From Erythrophleum ivorense (lineage: Eukaryota; Streptophyta; Magnoliopsida; Fabales; Fabaceae): 64,000 nucleotides of DNA. Below, in pieces: positions 44,357 through 55,400 of this stretch (the stretch's first letter is position 1; the number at the start of each line of letters is the position of its first letter). Position numbers and translations under genes: made by a program. The stretch is from the NCBI GenBank assembly GCA_026724425.1, contig JAIUCV010000394.1:620001-684000 (forward strand), written 5' to 3'. Under the pieces are notes generated by a model. That model saw only the letters and a list, made by a program, of their open reading frames with translations, had not been told where the DNA came from and ran no database searches.

Positions 44357-46887
44357 GATTTTATAGCAGACGGACATGTGTACGAGCGGGTTTTAGAAAA
44401 AAAAAAAAATTGAAAATTATAACAAATGATATCTTGTAATTCCATAAAATTGGGACGTATTACCAGAAAAGATAAAAGGGAAACAAATCAAAGAAACCAT
44501 TGGTAAGAACGTTTTGTTTTTGTTGTAATCCGATTTTTGTTTACTTGAAAAAAAAAACTACAACTATGATTTGTTAATTTTTGAGGTTGGACTAGCTGTA
44601 TTTGCACACACACCAATTAGTCATGTTACCAAAAATTACAAAAAGTGACGTGGAAGTTCCACCCACATCTTTTTAGGCAGCCTTAATTAAATAAAGGATG
44701 AAAACAAAAAATAAGTTTGGTTCGAGATTTGAATTATCATATTAAACGTAGTCAGATTCAAGTTTTTTTATCTGTTATTAATGTAGAAAGAAATATGGTA
44801 AGAGAAGAACAAAAAGAAGAAAGATAAAAACAGAAACAGAAGAAAAGAAGAAAGGAGGAAAGGATGAGAAGATTTGGTCTGATCCAAGAACTCATATTTC
44901 CCTGCATAGCTAAACTCAATACTTTATTGGTTTTTTTGTAGTTTATGCAGAAAGTGTTTGCAATTTGTGGCGGATTACTGTCGAAGAAATGCCCGAAAAA
45001 GCAGGCAATGTTATAGTGTAAATATAATCAAATTTGATGAGTTTTGGATCGAAAGCTTTGATCACACACGCACAAACAAAAAAAAGGGTTGAATTAGCTG
45101 TATTACCAGAATGAGTAAAACAATTAACAGGCCTAACTTTATATCACTATAATTGACTTTGTATAATGCCATGCGTCTTCAAAGAGAGGTTTCAAAGAGA
45201 GGATCTTTCGCATCTGAAGAGATAAGTGAGAGAAGATGGAGAGCAGAGAGTGCAAGATTGGATCAGGAAATGGATGCCCGTTACTAGCTTTTGGCGTAAC
45301 GATGACGGTGGCTACTTCTTCTTCATCAGCGGATAGAGAGACGAGGACATAAACGAGAGATAACGTGCGAGTTTAGAAATCAGGGATAATTATCCACCTT
45401 TACCATTAGACCCTTTTTGAAATTAGTAATATTAGAGAAGCAGTTTTAGAATAAGCCAGTCTTGTTTCTGTCGTTGAAAGCTTTGATTTTTAATCCGACC
45501 AAACCTAGGACTCGAATTTCAATCCCTTCACTGATCATCATCACATATATATGGACTTCATTCAATAATTTAGTAAATCAGAGGTTTAGAATATCTAGAT
45601 GTGTGAGTGTGGGGTGAGTGTTAAATTTATATAGTTGTTGTTTCTGATTTTGGATGATGGGTCTTACAGTGGTGAATCTTGTTGTGGTTACAGGCGGTAT
45701 GCGGGCATCTTAGCACATGAATGTTTAAAGAAAGCCTTGATATATTTTATGTTTTTATGATGCATGCATAAAGGTATTCAAAGTTAGTTTCACCATGATA
45801 TTCAGGTAAAACACTCATCTAAATACCTGTGAAAATATATGATCTCTATTTTTTTTTTTACGTGGTTTTGTTTTGTGATTGCAAGCGTTTAAAGGCCAGA
45901 ATCCTGCGTGCTTGTCGTTCAATTCTGCTATTGGTTTGTATTCATTTTCATTTAAATGAACCACTTGGTTTGTATTCATTTTCATTTCAGAATGCACAAG
46001 CTCCATCAAAAGAAGATAGCCAAGAGAAATGAGACAATTGCGCTGGTGTTCCCTAGCTTCTAGGGGTATCTAATTCCATGATGCTCCGTTTGAAATGCCC
46101 ATGACAGGTAAAGAAAAGAAACTAAAGAGAGAAGGAGAGAGCTGCTCACATATCACCAGCAGCTCTCTACTTGTCCCTTTTGCTACTTCACTTTGTCTGC
46201 CACGTGACATTTCAAAGGCAGCATGATGGAATGAGATGCCCTTAGAAGCTGGAATCTACCTTGCTTGTTGATGCTAGCTAGGAAACGCCGACACAACAAC
46301 TGTGTCATTATGTTTCCATTGAGCTTGTGCAGTTTGAAATGAAAACTTGGTGCGGTGCTTTGTACTTCCAAATATTCTATGTAAAGCTTTTTGCCAATTA
46401 GGGGAAAAGTTAGTGAAAGTATTATTTTTATCCTCTGTCTCTCATCTGTTCATCATCATCCAAACGCAGATCCGTCTAGGTGATCTTCTTTGGTTGCCTC
46501 ATCTTCAGAATCTAGGTTAATAACATTGTTAGATAAAGCTTGAAGCTTTTGATCCAAAACTCATCAAATTTAATTATATTGACCTAATGTTGCCTGCATT
46601 TTGGGTAGTGAAACACGACTTTGCTTAATCTGTTCTTAACAAAATCTGAAAAACCCTAGCTATAAAAACAAAACAAAAAAAAACATGAAGAAGGTGGGGT
46701 TATTTTAAACAACAAAGTGGGAAGTCTCCTTTGGTTTGAAGAACTTTTTTCAGGAGTACTATCTTCCACGAAGCTAACAATCTTGTTGGGATACACTCAG
46801 AGCACACTCAAAGCTTCGTTAATTCTTTTACCTATCTTTGAATAATATCGTCCTCTTGTTCTTGCCTTGTTTACCCGAGTTTTTGCG
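44357..46887. other. Host-like sequence right of copia 2
   Basis: AT-rich. 45464-45940 is a diverged copy of 20360-20910, and 46400-46880 is an inverted relative of 30590-31080. A shorter segment near 45000-45055 resembles 30865-30920 directly. A strong 11-bp hairpin lies at 46136-46168. Open frames are short and unsupported. No gene is called. Confidence 0.5.
46136..46168. other. Perfect 11-bp stem with 11-nt loop
   Basis: AGAGAGCTGCT (46136-46146) pairs with AGCAGCTCTCT (46158-46168). Function unknown; it is too short to call a microRNA precursor. Confidence 0.6.
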
Positions 46888-46892
46888 GGTAT

Positions 46893-47180
46893 TGATGTGT
46901 TCAACATTTACATGCATTTAGGACCTTGAACTGCATAGTTTTATGTGTATTTGAGTCTCATTTCGTACCACCTAGAGTAGGTTTCATCCACTTAGAGGCA
47001 TTTAATCTTTAGGAAAACATTTTGCATTTCCATTGCATTTGGAGTGTGTTTTGCAGGCAAAAGAGCTGAAAGCTGAGAAGACGTGAAGGAGTGACGGCCA
47101 GAGACAAACGGAACGCGGATCGGAGCTAAGACGCATTCGGAGAAGGTCGGAGAAAAGAGGACTTGAGCCTCACTCAGCGG
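46893..47180 (+). repeat. 5' LTR fragment of Athila element
   Basis: TGATGTG... up to about 47180, where it is fused directly to mid-gag sequence. The rest of the LTR, the primer-binding site and the gag start are deleted. Assignment as LTR rests on the TGATGTG start and its resemblance to the starts of the other Athila-group LTRs. Confidence 0.65.
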
Positions 47181-47184
47181 GAAT

Positions 47185-48017
47185 GCACATCAATGGGAAA
47201 AAGGTCTTCCGCAAGGCTCCATTACCTTATGGGACCAATGCAAGAAAGCTTTCTTAGCCAAATTCTTCTCCACAATAAGGACCGCAAAGCTGAGAAACGA
47301 CATCTCCAGCTTCAACCAGATGAACGGGGAAACTTTTTGTGAAGCCTGGGAACGCTTTAAGAGCTACACCACGCAGTGCCCCCACCATGGCTACTCCACT
47401 GAGTCCCTTTTGAGTACCCTATACAGAGGCGTTCTGCCCAAGTATCGACAGATGCTGGACACCGCAGCCACGGGAACTTCCTAGGAATGCATGTCGATGA
47501 TGGACTCGCCCTGGTGGAAAATTTGGCAATGAGTGACGGTAATTACAATGAGGCGTACGACCGGACCGCCAGACCTTCGATAGAGACCGAGGAGAAACAC
47601 AAGCGGGACCTCAAGACTATCAACGATAAGCTGGACAAGCTTCTCTTAGGACAGCAAACGCAAACGCTCCACCTGGTTGAGGAGGCCACTACTGCCCCCG
47701 ACGAGCCATTCTTGACTGAGGAAGAACTACGTAAACAACCAAGGAGGCTACACCTACCGTAACAACCCCAACCTGTCGTACAGGAGCACCAACGTCGAAA
47801 ACCCACAAGATCTGGTCTACCCACCCCCGGTCCACCCGTCTGGGCAGAACAAGCCATTTGTACCTTTCAAACAGCAAGGCGGTTTTGTGAAAAACCAGTA
47901 CTACGGGAACCAAGGCAGCTACCCACCTAAGCAACCCTCTGCACCACCTGGTTTTGAGGGACAACAAGGCCAAGGAAGCCATAGCAACACCCAGGACAAT
48001 CTTCAGGAGCTCTCGAC
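47185..48017 (+). pseudogene. Athila gag, truncated, several frameshifts
   Basis: Gag domain remnants CKKAFLAKFF (about 47245), SSFNQMNGETFCEAWERF and LPKYRQMLDTA closely match the Gag at 5160-5410. Frame changes occur near 47478, 47725 and 48010. The N-terminal half is missing because of the 5' deletion. Confidence 0.85.
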
Positions 48018-50866
48018 ATGAGCAAAAAGTTTGCCGAGGTGAACAACAGGGTTGACATGTCCTACAATGACCTCAACTCCAAGCTAGAGACATTGTCGGG
48101 ACGAATTCAGCAGCTCGAGAGTAAGGGCGCACCATCTTCTTCTAAGCAGCTTGGCCAACTCCCTGGAAAAGCCGTCGACAACCCCAAGGAATACGCCAAT
48201 GCAATCACCCTGAGATGCGGCAAGGAACTCCCACCACGAGTCGCACCGGTCCAGATCAATGAGGACATTGATGTTCAAGAGGGGGAGATTGCCACTGAAA
48301 ATGCCATTCCAGAGCTGCAGATTGAGGAAAGAACTCAGGTTGACCAGAGGAATCATAAAGAAAACGCTTTTGTGCCACCTCCTTACAAACCCAAACTCCC
48401 TTTCCCTTCTCGTTTTAAGAAACAACAATTGGAGAAGTTTAAAGCATTATTTGATGAGCAGTTGGAGGAGATTGAAGTGAAAATGCCTTTGCTTGATGCC
48501 TTTATGTTAATTCCCCCTTACCAGAAGTTTCTGAAGGATGCTATCCTGGAAAGAACGAAGGAAGCGCAAGGAATGGTCGTTCTATCTCACGAGTGTAGCG
48601 CAATCATCCAGAGGAAAGTGGTCCAGAAGAAGCTGGGAGACCCAGGAAGTTTTACCATACCTTGTTCACTGGGACCTCTTGCGTTCCACAGCTGTCTATG
48701 TGACTTAGGAGCTAGCGTTTCGCTAATGCCCCTAACAGTGGCCAAGAAGCTCGGCTTTGAGAAATATAAAGACTGCAAAATCTTTTTGGTTTTGGCGGAT
48801 AGGTCAATCCGACTCCCAGTCGGTATGCTTGAAGACCTACCTGTGCGCATAGGAAACGTTGAGATACCAACAGATTTTGTGGTACAAGAGATGGACGAAG
48901 AACCCAAAGACCCTTTGATCTTGGGGAGACCGTTTTTGGCAACAGCTGGAGCAGTAATAGACGTCAAAAAAGGAAAGATTGAGCTGAACCTTGGGAAAGT
49001 TTTCAGACTAAAATTTGACATCAGGGACATCATGAGGAAACCCACAATCAGAGGACAGTTCTTCTGGGTTGAGACTCTAGACCAACTAGCCGACGAGTAC
49101 CTTGAGGAGTTGGCCACAGAAGATCAACTCCAGCTAACCCTGAGCAAAGAATCCGAGGAAAAGAGCTACTTCAACACTGAGCAGCGTGAGTATGCTAGAC
49201 TCCTTGATTCACACAAAATCTTGACTGATGAATCACCCATCGAAGATGCAAAAGAGAGTCGGAACTGGTCAATCGAGGTGGATCAGTTGGAAGCTACACA
49301 AAAAGGGACGGTTGAGCAAGTACCCGTGGATGATTGGAGCGAGCTAAAACCCCCAAAGGTGGACCTGAAAACTTTACCCCAAGGGCTAAGGTACGCTTTT
49401 CTTGGACCCAACTCCACCTACCCTGTAATTGTGAACCAAAATCTCAGCCCTAATGAATTAGCCTCCCTGTTAAGCGAGTTGAGGAAGTTCAGGAGAGTCA
49501 TTGATTACTCTCTTGAGGACATCAAAGGCATATCTCCTGAGCTCTGTACTCACCGAATACACCTTGATAACGAATCTAAAAGCTCGGTTGAACATCAGAG
49601 GAGACTTAACCCCAACCTGAAGGAAGTGGTGAAGAAGGAGATACTCAAGCTGTTGGATGCTGGGGTAATTTACCCAATCAGTGATAGCACTGGGGTATCC
49701 CCTGTTCACTGCGTTCCAAAGAAAGGGGGGATTACGGTCATTAAAAATGATAAAGATGAATTAATCCCTACCCGAACCATAACCGGTCACCGTATGTGCA
49801 TTGACTATAGAAAACTCAACTCGGCAACAAGAAAGGATCATTTTCCACTCCCCTTCATCGATCAGATGCTTGAGCGGTTGGCAAATCATCATTTCTACTG
49901 TTTCCTTGATGGGTATTCTGGTTTTTTCCAAATCCCTATCCATCCTAATGATCAAGAAAAAACAACCTTCACCTGTCCGTACAGAACCTTTGCCTATAAA
50001 AGAATGCCATTTGGTTTATGCAACGCCCCAACAACCTTTCAGAGGTGTATGACCTCTATATTCTATGACTTGATTGAGGACACTGTTGAGGTTTTTATGG
50101 ACGATTTCTCTGTATACGGTTGTTCTTTTGTTTCTTTTATGTCAAACTTGTGCAGGGTCCTCAAGCGCTGTGAAGAAACCAACCTCGTCCTGAATTGGGA
50201 GAAATGCCATTTTATGGTTCAAGAAGGAATCGTCTTGGGACATAAGATATCAGAGAAAGGCATTGAGGTTGATCAAGCCAAGATTGAGGTGATGGTTCAG
50301 TTGGCACCGCCTAAGTCAGTCAAAGACGTAAGAAGCTTCTTGGAGCATGCTGGGTTTTATAGGCGTTTCATCAAAGATTTCTCCAAGATTGCCCGACCCT
50401 TGACGCGCCTCTTGTGCAAGGAGACCGAATTCTTGTTTGACGAGGATTGCCTGAAAGCTTTTAACTTGATCAAGGAACCCCTAGTCACCGCTCCAATTGT
50501 ACAAGCACCAAACTGGGGTCACCCCTTCGAAATAATGTGCGACGCCAGTGACTATGCGGTTGTAGCAGTCCTTGGACAGAGAATTGACAAAAGCTACATG
50601 TCATCTACTACGCAAGTAGAACACTGGACGATGCCCAAGGCAGGTATGCCACAACAGAGAAAGAGCTTCTTGCCGTGGTCTTTTCCTTTGAGAAGTTTCG
50701 AAGCTACCTGGTTGGATCAAAAGTCGTGGTGTACACCGACCACGCAGCCCTGAGGCACATTCTGGCCTAGAAAGACACTAAACCAAGGCTCTTGAGGTGG
50801 ATACTTCTGCTCCAGGAATTCGACTTGGAGATCTTAGATAAGAAAAGAGTGGAAAATGGCGTAGCC
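48018..50866 (+). pseudogene. Athila protease, RT and start of RNase H
   Basis: Open from 48018 to a frameshift in the A-run near 50590. It contains a coiled coil (NNRVDMSYNDLNSKLETLSG), then a retropepsin-like domain where the active-site triad reads DLG instead of D(S/T)G (CDLGASVSLMP, about 48700) and LILGRPFLATAGA (about 48917). RT follows, with DYRKLNSATRKDHFPLPF, YSGFFQIPIHP, MPFGLCNAPTTFQRCM and catalytic FMDD (about 50097-50108). RNase H begins with MCDASDYAV. After the frameshift, the RNase H reading contains TAG at 50767-50769. It stops at the Tekay insertion and resumes at 59222. Confidence 0.9.
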
Positions 50867-52205
50867 TGTAACATCCGCGAACCAGAAAGTTGTGTTAGAG
50901 TTGGTATCAGACGACATTAGGGATTCGGGAGTCGATTACATACGCTCTTTGAGGTGCGAATCGAGGATTGACTGTACATGTTCTTGTTTGATTGTTGTAT
51001 AGTTGGTTTAAGGTTCATTTATCTCGAAGAAAATGTGTGAAAAGCTTCTGAATGCTTAGTGTCGATCGACACCAAAGGGGTGTGTCGATCGACACCGGTT
51101 GAGAAATCAATTCCGGTTTAAGTCGATTGCGCGTTCGATTGTGGTTTGAGTTGGTATGGTTGAGGGGTGTCGACCGACACCAAGGAAGGGTGTCGATCGA
51201 CACCGGTTATTGTGAAATCGACCGGTTTGATTCAAGTCGGCTGGTTTTGTCCCGGTTAAGGGTTTGGAAGCCCTAAGTCGCGATTAAAACCCTGTGGCCG
51301 CGTGAAAAGGCTCAGTTTTCGAGGAGACACTTTTCAGAGGCGATTTTGGGAGATTTCTGAGGTTGGGAGGCTTGTTCTGAGGCTTTAGGTTGCTGTTCAT
51401 CTTCTATTAATTCCTTCAAATCCTTTTCAAGGTGAGTGCGTGACTGTAGGTCCGTTATTCATTGGAGTTTGATTGATTTCGGTTTTGTTGATGAGTTTTC
51501 GAGTTGTTCTTGAGTTGTGGTCGAGTTTTATTGTTGTTTGATCGATGTGGGGGTTGAATCCCACGAAATTATGTGTTTATGCGATTTCCGTAGCTTTTTG
51601 TGTCTGGGCGTCGAGCTGGTGTCGACCGACACTCGATGAGTGTCGATCGACACTCAGGAGGCTGGCGTCGATCGACACCATAGAGGTGTCGGTCGACACC
51701 ATAGAGGTGTCGGTCGACACCGACCTGGGTGATCAGGAAACGTGAGTTTCCTGACAGGGAGTTTATATTGTTGAGCTTTGTTAATATTGTTGATTATTGT
51801 TGATGTATTGTCTAGTGTTTGACGTACTTGGCCTGTAGGCAGGGTGATCCACTCACTAAGTATTTATGATAATACTTACGCATCTCTATTCCAATGTGAT
51901 GCAGGTAACAACAATGTTCTTCCGCGGAAAGAGACCGAGAGAAGAGGATGATGAGATTATGAATTTGATATTGGCTATCTTGTTGTGGTTGACCAGGAAT
52001 TCATCATGCTAGGGTGTTAGTCTTATTTCAATAATGTAGCAAACCTGGTGTTTAGGTTGATTATTCTTTATTGGTTTATTGGTTATTGGTTTATTGGTTA
52101 TTGGTTTATGGCTTTTGTTGAACTGATTATTGTTATTTAATATTATTGATTTCTTTCGAGAATTTTCGCATTGATAAAAAAAAAAAAAAAAGCTTGGTTG
52201 TTTCA
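50867..52205 (+). repeat. 5' LTR of Tekay-type element (1339 bp)
   Basis: Starts TGTAACATCCGCG and ends TTGGTTGTTTCA, with an A-run near the 3' end. It carries nine 14-bp palindromes: 51059-51072, 51082-51095, 51167-51180, 51190-51203, 51619-51632, 51640-51653, 51665-51678, 51686-51699 and 51707-51720. Confidence 0.95.
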
Positions 52206-52208
52206 TTT

Positions 52209-52220
52209 TGGTATCAGAGT
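52209..52220 (+). other. Primer-binding site, TGGTATCAGAGT
   Basis: 3 bp after the LTR. Matches the 3' end of initiator-Met tRNA, as usual in chromoviruses. Confidence 0.88.
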
Positions 52221-52423
52221 GAATACGGTTTTAGGACTGTTAGCATTGGATGAATTGGCCTATGTGTTTAATTGATTATGTGAGTTAGTCAGTTAGTGGT
52301 CTAGTCTCATCCTCTCGGTCTTCCAGTTTTCCGCGGTAAGTGAGTTGGATATTTGGGGTGTTGTGTTTTGCGTTTGTGTGTTGACTTTGCTCATTTTTAT
52401 GTACTTGGTGGTAGTGCAGAGAG

Positions 52424-55400
52424 ATGGATGCAGGTCGTGGTCGTGGTCGTGGTCGTGGTCGCGGTGCAGCCCGTGGGGGCAGAGGAGCTGGTCGCGGTGG
52501 GCGAGCAGCGGGTCGTGGAGATCGGAGTGCTGGTCGTGGTGTGCCAGAGGCTGAGGTCTCAGTGGAGAGTGCAGCGCCGAGTGGGGCGGCAGCGTCGGTG
52601 ATACAGTCAGTTTCGTTGGACGGTGGGGCTAACTCAGGTGCCAGTGGTGGCGCAGGAGCTGGAGCGGTTCCCGGTGGGGGCACTGCTTTAGCTCAGGGAG
52701 AGTTGATAGTGGGGCTACTGACGCAGTTGTTGGCACGTCTTCCTCAGGCAGTTCCACAGCAGGCTCCGGTTGCACCTCCAGCGTCCGGGGCACAGGTTGG
52801 TGCCGGGGCACAGGTTGGTGTCGTGGCACAGGTTGGTGCCGGTTTCGTTGAGCAGCAGGAAGCTGCGGGGCAGCAGGGTGTTGCGGTTGGGTATTCGCCT
52901 TATCGTGAGATGATGAGGGAGATGCAGAGGATTGACACGCCGATGTTTGAGGGCGGTGTTACTCCAGAGCAGGCTGACGAGTGGCGTCAGAGGTTAGAGA
53001 GGAACTTCAATTCAGTTCGTTGTCCAGAGCAGTTTCAGGTTGAGTTGGCAGTGCACTACCTTGGAGGTGATGCACATTTGTGGTGGAGGTCTGTTAGGAC
53101 CCGGAGAGAGGTTTGGACTTGGGTCGACTTCGTTGAGGACTTCAACCACAAGTTTTTCCCTCAGGAGGCTCGTGACAGACTGCAGTTGAGGTGTTTGGAC
53201 TTGACTCAGGGTGAGAGGTCTGTTCGAGAGTACGATGCAGAGTTCTGCAGGTTGGTGGTTCATTCTGGTGGTGAGCTGATTAGTGAGCGGGCTTTGATGT
53301 CGAGGTTTCTTCACGGACTTCGAAGGAACATCAGGACTCAGTGCAGAGGTGGTATGTACCACACTAGAGTCGGAGTAGTGGAGTTGGCAGCTTCCATTGA
53401 GGAGGATTTGCATGAGCCGGTGAGTTCGGCAGTGGTACCAGCTGTAGTTGCTTCTGCTACCCATCCTCGGGGCCAGCAACAGCATCAGCAGCGTAGAGGT
53501 TTCAGTTCTGGTCATGGCAGGGGCGGCAGGCCTGCGCAGGGCCAGAAGAGGAGAGCAGAGGAGATATCTGCTAGTAACCCGAGTACGGGTGGTTGCTTTG
53601 GCTGTGGGAGTTTGGATCACCTAGTTGCTACGTGCCCCAAGAGGGCGGGATCCAGAGAGACTTCAGTGTGCTTCTATTGCAGGGAGCCAGGGCATATCAA
53701 GCCCATGTGTCCCAAGTTGAAGCAGAGGGCAGTGGCAGCAGCGATTCAGCCGTTGGCTATTCAGTCAGCAGCTCAGATTGCAGCGTTGCAGTCAGGTGGG
53801 GCGCCGAGGGTTTATACTCCGGCAGAGGTGGGCCAGACCAGTCAGTCATGCCAGATCACAGGTAAAATCTTGACATCAGACTTTTAAGTTCTTAAAGGTA
53901 TAATTTTGGTGTGGTCTGTTTCTGTTATTTTACTGTGATAGAGTTAGAGGTTCTCAACACTTGTGGATGTGTGTAGGGACCTTGTTAGTTGGCGGTTTTG
54001 AGTCTCACGTGTTGTTTGACTCGGGAGCATCTAACTGCTTCATTACTCCGGAGAGAGCTGAGAGTAGTGGTATTCGGAGTAGCGAGGGCGAGGCTTCAGG
54101 CTTTGTCAAGGTGGCCGGTGGTGGTTTTCTGGATACTTCAGGCAGAGCTAGAGCAGTGGATGTGCAGATTGCGGGGCAGTCTATGCCAGCGGATTTGGTC
54201 ATCAGTCCAGTGGAGCTGTATGACGTGATTTTGGGGATGGACTGGTTATCTTTATACCGAGTTCATATGGATTGCTACAGAGGTAGAGTTGTGTTTGAGC
54301 GGGATGCAGGGAAGTTGGTTTATCAGGGAGTGAGACCGACTTCGGGGAGTATAGTGATCTCAGCTATTCAGCCAGAGCAGTTGTTAGAGCGGGGCTGCGA
54401 GGCCTATTTGGCGACGATTACTATGACAGAGTCCAGTGGTGAGGTGGTTTTGCAGGATATTCAGGTTGTCCAGGATTTTGAGGATGTATTTCGGTCGCTG
54501 AAGGGATTGCCACCATCTCGGTCAGATCCTTTCACGATTGAATTAGAGCCCGGGACAGCTCCGATATCAAAGACACCTTACAGGATGGCTCCAGCAGAGA
54601 TGGCAGAGCTGAAGAAGCAGCTAGAGGACCTTTTGAGTAAAGGGTTCATCAGACCTAGTGTTTCGCCGTGGGGAGCACCAGTGTTGTTTGTGAAGAAGAA
54701 GGATGGCAGGTTTCGGTTGTGCATTGATTATCGGGGACTTAACCGAGTCACAGTGAAGAACAGGTACCCACTTCCTAGGATCGATGAGTTGTTGGATCAG
54801 TTGAGAGGTGCTACTTGGTTCTCTAAGATTGACTTAGCATCGGGATATCATCAGATCCCGATAGATGAGGCAGATGTGCGCAAGACGGCGTTCAGGACGA
54901 GGTATGGGCATTTTGAGTTTGTGGTCATGCCTTTTGGTTTGACTAATGCGCCGACAGCTTTCATGAGATTGATGAACGACGTGTTCAGGAAGTTTCTGGA
55001 TGTGTTCGTTATCATTTTCATAGATGATATTTTGGTATATTCGAGGAGTCCAGAGGAGCATGCGACGCATTTGAGGCTTGTGTTGGAGAAGCTTCGAGAG
55101 CAGAAGCTGTTTGCTAAGTTGAGCAAGTGCAGCTTTTGGCAGAGGGAGATGGGTTTTCTTGGCCATATTGTTTCTGCAGAGGGAGTTTCCGTGGATCCGG
55201 CTAAGATTGAGGCCATCAGAGATTGGCCTAGACCGAGTAGTGGTACCGAGATCAGGAGTTTTCTGAGTTTAGCAGGCTACTACAGGAGGTTCGTCAAGGG
55301 GTTTGCGATTATGTCTCAGCCGATGACGAGGTTGACTGGCAAGGATGTGCCGTTTGTGTGGTCGCATGAGTGCGAGGAGAGCTTTGTGAAGCTCAAGGAT

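Noticed and set aside
46136..46168. Hairpin as a microRNA gene
   Set aside because: An 11-bp stem is too short for a plant microRNA precursor.
51059..51720. Regular short repeats that could suggest a CRISPR array
   Set aside because: The units are self-palindromes within an LTR of a plant retrotransposon, spacers are not unique equal-length sequences, and there are no cas genes.
52285..52829. Proline-rich minus-strand frames
   Set aside because: Antisense of the RG-rich Tekay Gag N-terminus.
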